A stretch of 64,000 bases of DNA from Chrysoporthe austroafricana (lineage: Eukaryota; Ascomycota; Sordariomycetes; Diaporthales; Cryphonectriaceae). The position numbers and the translations under genes were made by a program. The notes under the pieces are model-generated. The model did not search any database. It saw only the letters and a program-made list of their open reading frames with translations, and had not been told where the DNA came from. Below, piece by piece: positions 33,097 through 45,266 of the stretch. Positions within the stretch are counted from its first letter, which is position 1; each line of letters opens with the position of its first letter. The stretch spans positions 1,612,001 through 1,676,000 of the forward strand of contig JYIP02000005.1 in NCBI GenBank assembly GCA_001051155.2. Reading direction: 5' to 3'.

Positions 33097-34680
33097 CCAG
33101 CCTGCCCTCCTCCCTCACAGGCCCTGCGACCCGACCGCCCTTAGCTTGGCTCCGGCAGGAACACACGCCTACTTGACAGCACCGGCCACCGTCGTCTTTT
33201 CCTGTCCTCTCGTCTCGAACGCGTCCGGCCGTCCCTCTTTGCTCTCCCGCCTCTCGACCGACCTGGCAACCTCCTTGTGACGGCACGCATTCGAGGAGCG
33301 GGCGAGAGCGCAGCCCATGTCACGACCGCCAGTGGGCTCGTCCTCACTCACACCTTAGCATGGGTTAAGAGGTTGCACCGAGACAACCCCTCCGCCCAAT
33401 CACTTCGGCCCTTTGTCTGACCCCGCCGTTGGACGTTGGCCTGACTGCTGCGTCTTCTGCCCTGGTCTCTTTTTCCCTCCCGACCTCTGAGATTCCCTCC
33501 AGGCACGACCGTTCACACGAGGCTCATGCTGGGCCGCGGGTGCGCATCTGAACCAAGGTAAGAGGACGTGCGTTTATTATCTCGGGACTTTTTTTCTCAT
33601 GCCACCGGGGCCGCGCGCTTGGGCAGGTCGCCAATTCGACTTTGGCCGCCGGGTCCCCCAGCAGCCCTTTGCAGCTCCCCCTATGCCCCCCCCCCGCCGA
33701 GCTCGAGAACAGCGTCTGTGGCCGTCCTGCACCCCGTCACCCCGTCCCTGCAGCGGCATGCCTCAACGCTGCCGTCGACCTAGACGCCTCCGGATCCTTC
33801 TCGGCCTGCGCTCCCCTCAGCCCCGTCGGGTCGCCCAGCCCAGCGCCCTCTACAGCCGCCCTTGCCAGGCCGGCCTGCACGGCCAGTTCATGCGTTTCCC
33901 GCCGAAGAGGCCCTGCGCCGGCGGGCTCCCTCTGGGCCCTTTTCTCTCTCTGTGTTGCCCGCTGGGCTCCTGGTGCAACCGCCCGTCGGTCCGACCACGA
34001 TGCTGCTACTCTACGCCTCCTGGGAGGCCGGCAAGGATTTCTGTTCGGTCTCTCTGCGTCTCCTCATGTCAACGTCGTGTATAAAATGCCTGCAGGCGCC
34101 TATTTCCCTCGCGCACGCGCCTGTCTATATTTGCTATCCTCGTCTAAAGCCTACCCTCAGCGTCTCGTCCGTTCTGACAGCTCTTCTGACGAATAGAACT
34201 CCCGTCCTAGCCGCGCCAAATTCCGGCATCGATCTTGTGTCCCCATAAATTCGAGGTGGAGTTTTGTGCTCCCGAGCAGAAGAGGCGGCACATCCATACC
34301 ACCACAACCACCTCCATCCTCGATGCTCGACGACACCGACCCGGCTGTCGGTTGATCACACATAATTTCAGAAGCGTCCCAGTCCGCGAAATTGCGACCG
34401 CTTCGTCCCCTCCGCGCGTTTCAAATTATACATACCCTCGGGGCGGAAAGCAGACGGCAGAGGGCAGGGCGCAAAAGTATTTAAGAAGCCGTGGCTGAGA
34501 GCACCCCCCACCTTTTCCCGTCCCTCCCTCGGACAAGCTCTACAACCACTTGGCCTAGAGCTCCCCTGGTGTTTCCATCATCTCGAGTCCCAGCTCCCAG
34601 CTCCCCGCCCCCCCAGGCTTTTCCTCGCCTCCTCACGACCCGGCACCACCACCCCCCCAACCGTGTGCTTCCCGAACGGC

Positions 34681-35569
34681 ATGATGGCTGGCCTCTTTCG
34701 CAAAGTGTACGACTGGCTGCTCAGGACTTTCTGGTAAGCTCACCATGGCCCCAGGACCACGCCGGCTGCGCCTCGCTCCGGGTTGCCGCCCCGCCTCGTC
34801 AACCCCCTTGGACCGATAACGGCGATGCTTATCGCCGTCCAGAGGTGCTAACTAGGACCAATAGGGCAACCGAGATGGATGTCACCATGATCGGACTCCA
34901 GAACGCAGGCAAGACGTCCCTGCTGAGGGTGTTGTCGGTAAGGACCTCTCCTCCCTGTGGGACTCAAACCAGCGGTACTGACGAATGACCCCGACAGGGT
35001 GGAGAATTCACCATCGAGTAAGCGCCCTGCCATGCCGTCCCATGACCCCTCCGTCGACCTCGGACATTTCTTCCACCAACCCCGTGACATGCACCTGATC
35101 CTGCTGGCTCGTCGCAAGGTTTGTGTTGTGTTCTGGGCTGACCGAGTCGGACTGCAGCTCCATCCCCACGGTTGGCTTCAACATGAAGAAGGTGCAGCAG
35201 GGACATGTCACCCTGAAGTGTTGGGACTTGGGCGGCCAGCCTCGGTTCCGGACAATGTGGGAAAGGTACTGCCGTGGTGTCAATGCGATCGTCTTCATAG
35301 TGGACATTGCGGACGTGGGTGTGATCGACCCCGCGCGTGAAGAGCTGCACTCCCTGATGAGCAGCCCAACCCTGGAGGGCATCCCTCTCCTGGTCCTGGG
35401 CAACAAGTCGGATCTGCCGAATAAGTTGACGGTAGATGAGCTGATCGACGCCATGGATCTCAAGAGCATAGGCCATCGCGAGGTGTCGTGCTATGGCATC
35501 AGCGCCAAGGAGGAGACCAACCTCGACGCAGTCCTCCAATGGCTGGTGAAGTTTGCCAACAACAGGTAG
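34681..35569 (+). CDS. ARL8: ARF-like GTPase Arl8
   Basis: Four exons (34681-34733, 34865-34937, 34998-35017, 35158-35569) encode 185 residues. The third exon is only 20 nt, yet all phases fit and rebuild the conserved LRVLSGGEFTIDSIPTVGF. The N-terminal amphipathic helix (GLFRKVYDWLLRTFW) matches Arl8 and lacks the Gly2 myristoylation site of ARFs. G motifs: GLQNAGKTS (P loop), the switch I threonine in IPTVGFNMKK, WDLGGQPRFR (switch II), NKSD and GISAKEETNLD. The GYGISAKE-type stretch and HVTLKCWDLGG are nearly invariant in Arl8. In animals it recruits kinesin and HOPS to lysosomes; in fungi it acts on vacuole/late endosome or hyphal traffic (known of the family, not shown here). Start could be the first or second of two adjacent ATGs. 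Confidence 0.94.
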
Positions 35570-37966
35570 AATGTTCGGCCGGACACACTCCCTTCCCCAA
35601 AAGCCAACCTCTTCACGCCTGGGAAACCAGTCCTGGACCCGGGTTGGCCTCTTCTTTCTGGCGCAGTAGGGCTTGGTGGACAACTTTTCGCAAACCCCTC
35701 AAGACGGTTCTTCTCCTGGCCGGCAACGACCGATCAAAAATTGCATACTTCCTTCGCGACTTACCTCGAGGCCCCGTGACACCCTCGAGCACCCCTCGTC
35801 GGCTCCGACAGAACTCGGCCCTTCTTCGTCGCACGGGGGTGCCCTCTGCACTACCCCAGCCGGCACTGATCTACGACAGGCGCTTGCCCCGGACCAGCGA
35901 CGGCGACTTTTGTTTCCTTTTTTCCTTTTTTCCTTCTTTATTTTGGTCTTCTTCTCATGATAAACATTCCACGAGAGAGACAACGCGCATGCATGCATGA
36001 CTTGCGATGCGCATAAGTTAGTTTGAACATTGATTGTAGGAGATTTGGTGGATATACCTGGGTAATTATGATCAAATGATGACGAGCCACGAGACGAGAC
36101 ATATTGCATCAAAACATGACAATCGAATCCTTCAGCCAGCCTGCAGCCGTCCGAAGCCTGCGTGAAATGAAAATGAAATGTTCCGACGGAGAGAGAGAGA
36201 AGAGAGAGAAAGAGTGAGAGTGAGAGAAAAGAGAGAAAGAGCAACAGAAACCATAGGGAAGACTGATCGACAGGTAGGAGAAAGACGTGATTGTGGGGAG
36301 GGGAGAGGGGATCACGAAATGAATACCTCCGGGGCCAGAGCCTGTACCGGCATTAATAGCCTCCTTGCACTTATAGCAGGCCACAACAGAGCCACAGAAA
36401 GACGTGGCAAACAGGTCGTCACCACTGAAAAGCCAAGAAGGAAGGTCGCAAGAAGGAAGGGAGGGAAAACTAATTCAGGGTTGCCGGAGGGTGAAGGAAT
36501 GGGAATCATCGAACTAAGATACTTGAAGTCGTGCACTGGCCCTGCACTGCCAGTTGTCATTCCGCAGCCGATTGGCCCGCGAACCGACGAGCTGCGGTTT
36601 CGTCTTTTTATTCCTCAAATCTCTGGACCGCTCGCTGCATTCCAGGCCTGCTACGATGTCATCCTCCTGTTCGCACCTCCGGGTCTCATCATGCCCTTCC
36701 CCAATATCTCATCTGTTCCTCTCTCGTGGCTACTAATGGCTGGGCGCCGAATCGCGCAGGGAACCTCCTGATGTGTTGTCCGTGCATGCAGGTTGCATGG
36801 CATGATGGCATGGTCCTGCCTGGCCCCCGGTCCTGGCCTGCACCGCAGCTCGCCAGTGCAGTGCAGCGCAGCTTCTACCACATGCAGCCCGGGCTTTTCC
36901 ACCTGGCTGGGCCCGAACAGGGAGCGAAAAATATTGTCACACCCTACCTGGATGCCCCGGGGCCGAGGTGGCATTCGGAGAATGACCTCCACGACGTCTC
37001 CCACCCACGGACGGGTGGCGAGCGGGGGGAGGAATTCAGCTACACAGGGCGTGGGAAGGTCGTCGATCCGGATAGCCGCGTGCGGTACGACGCTCCCCTC
37101 CGGCTGAGCAAACAGTGTCAGGCGCCGCCCTCATCGTGGCGCCTACAGCGTGCTGGCTCGCTGCGCGCGCTGTTCTCCCATGGCTGGCTGACTGGCGGAA
37201 TGGATGGCGGGATGCTTCGTGGGGCAGAGGCACCGTCGGGCTACTGGAGCGCAGAGAGGGACCCTGGGGCAGAAGCGCGGCGTGTGGTGTGCGTGTGTGT
37301 TTCATATCCGCAATCGCGATTTGAGGGCGCATGCGAGACCTGCGGGATGCACGAGATGCTTAGGACATCCTTCCCTGGTCCGCCACTCGGTCCTCGACGA
37401 ACCTGTTCGTCCTACCCCCCCGGTCGGCCGGCCGGGCAGGCAGAGAAGGCAGGCGACCTGTCAGGTTATGCCTAAGCTGTGGTGTCCGTTGCGGATCGAG
37501 ACTCTGCACCGGCGCATCGTCTTCTTGGAGAGGCATCGATCACTGCGGACTACTGTCCAGACAGGGAGGGCTGCAGGTGGCCATAGCTGAGGAGCGTGCC
37601 GCTGCAAGATCGCGAAGCGAGGGACCAGTGGACTTACTCAGTATTTTAAGCGCTGATCACATAGACGAGGCCTTCAATTTGTTGGTCGTACATGTCTAGT
37701 CTATTCCCAGAGCCCGTTCCCTATCCACTCGGGCTCCATCACTGGGGGTATCATCGCAGATGTGGTGGTAGGTTGACGCTTTCAGCCGTCAATAACCTTT
37801 TTTCTTTTCCTTTTTGGTCCTTTCCTTCCTATTCTTGGTCTTTTGTCACCAGCTGCCCCATATCTCTCCCGTTTCGTCGCAAGCTTTGCGAGATCCTGCC
37901 GCTGCCATGACCACCCACATCTCTCTTCCCTCTCTGCTGACAGGAACGCTTGTCTAGTGGTGGAAC
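35570..37966. other. Intergenic region ARL8 / HET-1
   Basis: This 2.4 kb holds the ARL8 3' flank with T-rich runs (35920-35945), a GA-rich low-complexity tract (36188-36242) and GC-rich sequence. A 314-codon frame at 36531-37475 has no recognisable domain and biased composition, so I do not call it a gene. Confidence 0.5.
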
Positions 37967-40116
37967 TCAGTCCTCGCCGTCCCAGCGCGAGAGCTCTCGG
38001 AGGGTGCCGGCTGAGGCGGCGTGTCTGACCACCGGAAGTTTCGGCGGTTTCACATTATCCTGCTTGGGCGCTGGTCCTCTCGATAGTAGCCGCCTCCAAG
38101 TGGAGATCTTAGGCGCCTGCGACTTCGACGTCGAACCACTCGAGCCGGTCGAGCCGGTCTTGGTCTTCTCCAGCGCGCCTTCGCCCAGCAGCGTGATCGT
38201 GTCCCAGACCGGGGGCGCCTTGAGGGTCGGCGTCTGGTCCGCGAAGCTGACGGCCTCGATCTCGAGGTCCACCAGGATATACTTCGAGCCGCCGCGGACT
38301 TGCGGCTCTGCGAAGCTTACCTGGACCCGGTGGTGTTTGAGCTCGACAGACTGGCCCGACATCCGCGGCACAAAGGTGTCCCGCACCCGACGGCGGAGGT
38401 GCTCCTGGTCCAGCTCCTCCATCCCGGCGCGGTGCCTTGACAGCTGCCGCACGGCGTCGAAGCCCACCTTCGCCGGGCCCGCCGAGCCGAAACGCACCAG
38501 CAGCCGCTCCCCGTCCTCCTCGCGCTCGAAGAGGATCGCCCCGGCCACCTGCGCCCACGGCACCTTTCCTATCCTGAAGGCCTCGGGCTTCCGGTCTGGG
38601 AGCCACTGCGTCACCCCCCTCTGCGTGGCTATGGTCTCCCTGACCTCGGCGTGCGGTGGGACCAGCACCTCGGTCGCCTTGTAGTTCCCCTTGAGGAATT
38701 TCGCCTTGCGCATCTGGAAGACGTGCCGCGGGAAGAAGCCGGTCGGCTTCGTGGCGGCTTTTTGCTGCTGTCGGACGTAGATCTGCTGGTTCTCCCCGGG
38801 GTGCCCCTCCTGGCCGAACCGGTTCGCCCGCACTCTCGCAAACTGGCCCTCCGACCCGGGCAGCTTCGCCAGGAAGATGGTGAGGAAGCAGTCGTCCTCG
38901 TAGTCGGGCGGCACCGGGCAGTCCAGCACGGCGCAGTACATGTCCTTGCGGCCCAGCAGCTCCGTCAGCGGCAGCTCCACCTGGAGGCCGCGGTTCGTCA
39001 TCTGGTACGGCGGGCGGCACTGCCAGTCCTGGTACGGGACGATGCGGCTCGAGTCGCGGAAGAACACCGGCGAGCTCGCCAGCAGGCCGTACCTCGCGTC
39101 GGGCGCCGCGTCGTCGTCCCGCCAGGCGAACAGGCTCTGGTCGTCCGACGACGCCATGATCTCCTCCTGCAGGCGGAGGAAGGCCCGCTCGGCGCCCTCG
39201 CCGTACAGCATCGGCATGTGGACGTCGAAGAGACCCATCAGGCAGTAGGCCATGTCCTCCGGCCGCGACGTCACCCGGTTCGAGGCCCAGGACATCCGCT
39301 GGGCGATGCTAGCCTTGCCGAGGAGCTCGGGGTTCACCAGGATGTCGATGTCGATTCCCGTGATGGAGGCAATGAGATCGCTGAGGTCGGTCTTCTCCCC
39401 GATGCTGCGCCATCCCGCGACCGCTCGGGGCTCTGGCTCCGGGCACGTCGGCCCACTGCTGTTCTGCGCTGGCCAGGTCTTCGCGGCCAGCTTTCTCTGG
39501 TGGTTGCTTGGGCCACTAGATGTTGGGCGCCCCTCCTCCTTCTCGACGAAGAAGACGACCTTGGAAGGCCCGAGTAGCTCCTGCAGCGTCCAGCCGCGAG
39601 TGAACCACCTGCTCCGGCGGAATTCCAGTTTGGAAAGCTTGAGGCACACGGTACCTGGGACGTCGCTCAAACTAGGAGAGTCAGTCTATGGAGGGACATG
39701 ACGTCTGCGAATCGAGTATAGTCAAGCGTGTCGACGGTCCATGTGCGCGAAAACTGACACGTAGGAACTGCTTACTATGCATAGCAAACGCCCGAGTCCC
39801 GGTACCAGGCATACATGGAGTTGATGGCCTCGGACAACTCACTGCTACTTGACTTGTCGATGCAGCACGTGTCGATCCATACCCAGTCGTACTCGTCACA
39901 GAGCGCCTGGGCACAGGTGAGCTCGACCTTCTTCCAGGAGCGCTTCAGCCGTGCGGATGGCAGCAGGGCCCTCTCGCCGCCCTCGCCATCGAAATCGGAG
40001 AAGAGGACCTCGTTGTCCGCACTGGCGTCCCAGGTGTGGGACAAGATCGCATAGGACGGGACCTGGTCTGGCAGGAAGGCTCTGAGGTATTTAGAGGTGG
40101 CGTTGAGCAGCCACAT
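37967..40116 (-). CDS. HET-domain protein (HET-E-like heterokaryon incompatibility type)
   Basis: Exons 40116-39776 and 39671-37967 (104 nt intron, phase 2) encode 681 residues. The N-terminal HET domain begins MWLLN with YAILSHTWD (residues about 22-30), then YDWVWIDTCCIDKSSSSELS and, across the intron, WYRDSGVCYAYLSDVP, followed by SRWFTRGWTLQELL. These are the three conserved blocks of HET domains. Downstream, RMSWASNRVTSRPEDMAYCLMGLFDVHMPMLYGEG is the usual extension in HET-E/HET-D-like proteins. The C-terminal half is not repeated and I see no NACHT or WD40 domain, so this is a stand-alone HET protein. In general HET domains trigger cell death after fusion with a genetically different partner; whether this one does is unknown. 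It is in the same orientation as HET-2. Confidence 0.9.
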
Positions 40117-41240
40117 TGTTGCAACGGTGAACCCAGGGGGAACTCGTTGATCTAGTCTGGCGGCTCTATTATTGCTGCGCGCTTGAAAAGGTGGGTTTCA
40201 ACGTCCCGTGCAACACTGACGTTAACACGCTGCAACATTATCGGATGATGGTTTCGCCTCTGCGGGATGCGAACATGCTTTTTGGGTCATGCCATGGTAT
40301 ATAAGGACAGCCATGACTGCTCGACCGATCGAATCTCTCGGTCAGCTCGGCAAGTCCCCAGGTCTAGAACCCGGAGCGGCCGCCACTGCAGGATGATACT
40401 GGCATGCGGTGTGCCAGGCACCGGGGTAAAATGCTCAGCTCAGAACAGAACGAATCCTTCGCGGTGCTAATGCACACTTGCTGCACTCTCACTTCTTGGG
40501 CCCCTGTAGACAATCGGGTTCCCGGCTCCGGGGCGCTGGTCTCCGCTGTCGCGATACCATCGCTAATTTCCTGGGAGCAGCAATATACGATATCGAGTGG
40601 GTCAGAAAGCAAGCACGTGTAGTAAAGATTTGGGCTCATCTTTGACGGGGGATGGGGTGAAACGAGATGGAAACCACCAGGGTGCTCGGGTTTAATTCCG
40701 CACACGCGTGCTCGTCTTCCTCATGCACCTCTCTATTGGCTAAGAACCGAACGGGAAACCAGGGGCGTCTACTGCTTGAGATACAGTACTGTGTAAGTTC
40801 TCGGTGAAGTGCAAAGACAAACTGAGGTCCATGTGTCGAGCGTTGAGGCTGTCACCTAAGGTACCCACCATATCTTCGTAAACATACTATGGCATATCTC
40901 AACCTTCCCTTTCAAGTCCATCAAAGCTCAATGGTCTGCGACCCAGTGTATGCTTGTAAGCAGCCACGAACTCTATCAGCGACAGATGTGTAAGGTCCGC
41001 CAGCGAGGCTAATGCACATGAGCTCAACCAGTAGCAGGTCTATCAAGTCCTGGAATGGCTACGATTCGAGAGCCCGCCTTCATCCGGCCTATCGGCAGCT
41101 TCAGCTGACTAGGGTTTCTCCTTTGCGTGAAATAAGCAGGGCCCTCTAGCGAACATCTCCCCGGGAGGGCATTGTCATTACTCCTGTAGATCGTATGTTG
41201 ACCGCAACTTGGTCTTACAATTGTTACCAACTCAGGTCCA
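40117..41240. other. Intergenic region between the two HET genes
   Basis: About 1.1 kb with no gene that I can support. It contains the promoter of HET-1 (minus strand) and the 3' flank of HET-2. Confidence 0.6.
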
Positions 41241-43029
41241 TCAAGCCAACGAGATACTGATGAATGAAGTATCTGGTGCCATAGCTTCGCCGTGCATGAT
41301 GTTCCATGCAAAACACCAGCTCACAAGAGAATATCCCGCATCCTTCTCAGTATTTTGAGATCCCGTCGTCGACTGCAGTGACCAGGCTGCTCCAGATTCT
41401 GGTCGCAAGATAAGAGGCAGTCGGCAGCCCGGTACAACGCAAACAATGTCCCCTGTTGAAACGTTCGGTGGCCCAATGCAGAGGGTGCCTTGCTCTATAA
41501 TGAAGGCCTTCCATGTGTCCACGCGCTGTGCCATGGCACGATGATAGACGTTTCTAGATATACGAACCATATCATCATTACTGGTACTGGAATGCAGCCA
41601 CGATAGCCATTCGAAGAAGGCTTCACTGTATTCTGACCAGTCGACCGGCTCATCGTCAATGTTCAATCCAAAAATGAGGCTTTGCCCGACAACGTCAACC
41701 CAGCTTGCCTCGGTCACCTCGCCAGGCTGTCGATGCCTGAGAGCCAGAATGGCTTGTAAAGCTTTTTTCTGGCCGGTTACGGACCACGACTGGAAAGGAG
41801 GGCAGGTCTCGGCCACGACACCTAAGGACATGACGTCCAGCTCGAGCCGGTTCGACGTCAATCTTCGGGGTTGTCGCCGGAGTGGACCACCAGTATTCCA
41901 GGAGCCTGCTTCGCAGACAACGAATGGCTCACAGTAGGAGTGAGCCCTGAAATCGGGGACCCAAGTCGGCAGCTCCGAAGGTCGCGACCGATTCTCGAGA
42001 CCACCCAGGGCCAGCACATCAAGCGACACCCCGCGAAGGAGCAGGGCCTCTGCCGTCTTAGTGTACACTTCCTCCGCCGTGATCGTGTAATCCGGTCGAG
42101 GCACCGGCCGATCGTGGTCTCCGATGCCCAAGAATCCATACACAAAGTCGCGCTTGTCCGTCGCCTCGGCATGAAACGCCGCCTCCAGCAGCCTTTCCCA
42201 GCGCACCGACCCGTGATCGAGAAAGTCCTGGCGAATATCTATTACCCGGGTCACGTTCCAGAACCCACGCAGTAGAGGGCCATCTTCAGCTTGCAGGAGA
42301 GCCCGCTCATTAAACTTCCAGATCGCGAAGACACTGTCGCGGAAGGTGTCGAACGCCACGCTGTCCGCACCACAGGCCACGACCACATTGCGGCTGAGCG
42401 TGATTTCCTATATAAATGTCATGATCAGGTCATACAAAGGGGTGAGAGGATAATGTCGCTTAACCTACCTGTATGGTCCATACACGATGAAACCAAGGGC
42501 GAGAGAACAGCGAGAAAACAGCATCCAAGCCACCCGCAAGGTCCGCTTCCGACGCCAGCTTCTCCCAGTCCTCAGGCCAAGACAGCCCTCCCTTCGCCTG
42601 CATAAAGCTAAAGGCCATGTATGTCAAGTCTGTTCCCTCTCCGAGCCAGAGAAGGACCTGCTGTGCGGAGGAATAGACCTGGCCCATAAGGGCGACCTGC
42701 TGCGCCCTCTCGTGCGGATCATTCAGGTTCATGCAGAGCGCGTCCACCCATATCGTGAGCTCTTTGCCCTTTAGTATATTGTCGAATAGGTGATTTAATG
42801 TCTTCGAGAGAGTAAGCGAGCAGCCGTTAGGGAGGCTGATAGCAGCAACAGGTGTTGTATCCTCCCAAGCGTACGAGACAGCTGTGTATGGGATGTCGCA
42901 GTCATCGAGGCATACAATTTTGAAGGTGCAAACGAGGTCTTGACTGTCATCTGAACCTGTGCCATTCTCCTGCACCTGCAGAAGTCGGATCCAGTTGCCC
43001 TGTGGGAGCTGTTGGTAGATATCAGTCAT
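41241..43029 (-). CDS. HET-domain protein 2
   Basis: Exons 43029-42469 and 42407-41241 (61 nt intron, GTAGGT...ATATAG, phase 0) encode 575 residues. An in-frame ATG at 43092 would add 21 residues. I prefer 43029 because YQQLPQGNWIRLL after it matches the usual opening of this HET subfamily. The HET blocks are PYTAVSYAWED, IWVDALCMNLNDPHERAQQV and RPWFHRVWTIQ, joined across the intron to EITLSRNVVVACG. The rest (YGFLGIGDHD, LPTWVPDF) follows the layout of the common 6-OR/HET protein group. It differs clearly in sequence from HET-1, so the two are not a recent duplication. Function beyond self/non-self recognition is not inferable from the sequence. Confidence 0.9.
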
Positions 43030-45266
43030 TGTAGGAAATGAGGAGTGAAAGGGAATAAATCCAAGTTCCAAGGTCGTGAAGCAGAGTTGCATTCAGCTTA
43101 CTAGGCCCCCTGCATGCGGACCCACCTGACGAGAACCTGATCAAGTGTGGTTCCTTTCCTAAGCCTATCGAAGAGTCGGCTAGGAACATAAATATGGTGA
43201 CCATAGAGAGAGTGCCCCTGGGGTTCTAATAAACTATATAGAGACTTTGTCATGCTCTACAAGCGGTGGCTGGAGTTTTGCAAATAATTCCCAAGGGATT
43301 GGTCAATTTTTGAAATCTGAGGGAGGGATTGGTCGAATTCTACGTGCAGAAGTATCTATAACTCCCCCTCCTTAATAAAATCCTACGTGGTTGATGAAGA
43401 GAGTAATAGTGAAAAGAAAAGCGTGCTATCGCGATCGCTTATTTAGGAAGTCCTGTATAGTAAGTGGTAGTAAGTAGCGGGCGTAGCAAGCAAAAAGGGT
43501 CCAGAAGTCCTTCCTCTGGAATATAGCTGGAGCTTCTGAAGATTGGAATTTTATGCCGTCGCTATCGTCATAAATAACTCTATTGGCATCTATCTCAGGC
43601 AAGTCAACTTCAATAACCCTATTGCTAGTTACGAATGCACAAAGAACACCCCAAAGAACACCCCGCCTCCGGTCCGGTCCTCTGCTCCGTTGATTGTTTT
43701 CTCGCTCATTTGCCGGGCTGCTAATTGAATTCGCAAGAATAATAAGTGGCAATTCGGTTCACGAGAACACTGGCTGGCAATTGAATGGGCGGATTCAGAC
43801 TACTTCATTAACAACATCTCAGTGATAAATGACAACGCGTATTTGTTAGAGCTGACCGTCAAGCTTAACACGAATTTGCTTACAATCGATCCCAATTCAA
43901 TTTTAATTAATGCCTATACTGCTTCATACACTACAGGCTGACGGCCGTATTCAAATTGGCATTCCGCCGCCAGTAAAGGGTCGCCATTCGCTAATATTCT
44001 TTCGCTAGAGCGAGCATAATGCATTCTAGGCTATTTTTGGCTTCTGGGCGAGGAAGGGTTTGACCTTGAATGATTGTTTAGCATTCACACCCATATTCCA
44101 TATCTATTCTCTAATAGTAAGTCCAAACCCACCGAAGCTATGTAAAATGACTTCAAATCACTAGCAAGAAAAAAATAAGGAAAAAGCTGCGTACCGTGAG
44201 GTGTATCGGTCTAGGCAATGCAAGTTTTTATATAGCTTCGAATATTCCCCAAATGAACTAGTGTTAAAGTTAATGTTTCACGATCCTAACAAGGTGGCAG
44301 CCGAACGTGAGGCAGACAGATAGCAAAATACGATGGCCTTGGGCGGAAAGCCCGCCAAATTTGAAGTCGTCATTATCGCGTTCCTCTACAGCAGGACCAT
44401 GTGCGAGGTGTTGTTAGAGCAGCGAGGGATATTAAAGGCATTGCGGCCAAGCAGGATCATAATGAGCACATCTTCCTATACACCCTTCAGCACAAAGTCT
44501 TGGGCTAGGAGCTTGTACAGCACTAGCTGGCTAATCCATTACCCGATCAAGCAGACATATGCCAAGGGAACCGCGATAGCTGGCTCGGACTCGCTAAAGG
44601 CCGTTCGAGAGGTGAAGCAGATCATGCACTCGGGACACCTCGGTAGCGGACACAACATTTATATACTTAGCCGCCTCAATCAACGACTCGTGTGGTAGCT
44701 TCGTAGCTAGTCAGAAACTCGGCCTCGACCCGCAGCAAATAATAGACGTGTTGAATATCGGTATGAGTGTTTGCTTCCCTAACCTCATGAGTTCCGGCGA
44801 AATAGACCTATGCTGGAGTACGATAATGGCTTTGGACTAGCATCGCTTGTAGAAAACCTGAGCTATCAGGGATTTCATTAAGTGTAGCGCTTTCGAGGTC
44901 AAGCTTTTGGAATTGCTGTAGAGGAATCTGCAATTCTCACTTCTTCCAAGTCGACCCGGGTGCTGTTCATACGATTGATTCCCTGGGTAGGAGAAGCGAT
45001 CACGGGTCAAACTGAAAAAGACGGAGAGCATCAGGAACATATTAATAATGGAAAACTTCGAGCACAGGTTGAAGAGCCTCAATCGGCCCTCACATTAAAA
45101 GCGTAGAGGTCGATGACTAATGTATGGAAAACTTATTTCAAAACTGGAACAATTTGCTTGTTGTCTCTTCGAATACGGAAACAAGAAACACACTCAACAG
45201 TGATGCCCCCCCCCCCACATACACAACGACATCTGAGAAATCATCAACACCACCTTCCATGTCTCC
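43030..45266. other. AT-rich, relic-like region
   Basis: This 2.2 kb is visibly richer in A+T and in stop codons than its surroundings. Two short frames (43426-43752 minus and 44333-44698 plus) have no match I recognise and no transposase catalytic motif. A poly-C run lies near 45204-45217. I read the region as old, possibly RIP-mutated repeat DNA, but I could not name an element. Confidence 0.45.

Larger units (their letters stand above)
31562..34680. other. 3.1 kb GC-rich intergenic region RPA135 / ARL8
   Basis: The gap between two divergent housekeeping genes is unusually long. It contains a hexanucleotide repeat (32541-32586), a TGCCC-type repeat (33019-33096), C runs and long pyrimidine stretches. 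Open frames of 100-230 codons occur on both strands but are biased in composition, overlap in several frames and match nothing. It may hold the promoter and long 5' leader of ARL8, or a non-coding transcript; I cannot show either. Confidence 0.5.

Noticed and set aside
33642..34196. 184-codon plus-strand frame
   Set aside because: Ala/Pro/Ser-rich from GC-rich DNA, overlapped by other frames; no family resemblance.
36531..37475. 314-codon plus-strand frame in the ARL8/HET-1 gap
   Set aside because: Overlaps other frames of similar length, has no domain and odd composition; no support as a gene.
38651..39577. 308-codon plus-strand frame
   Set aside because: Antisense shadow of HET-1.
43426..44698. 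A named transposase or reverse transcriptase in the AT-rich block
   Set aside because: No DDE/D, RT or terminal inverted repeat motif could be recognised; only a general relic call is justified.
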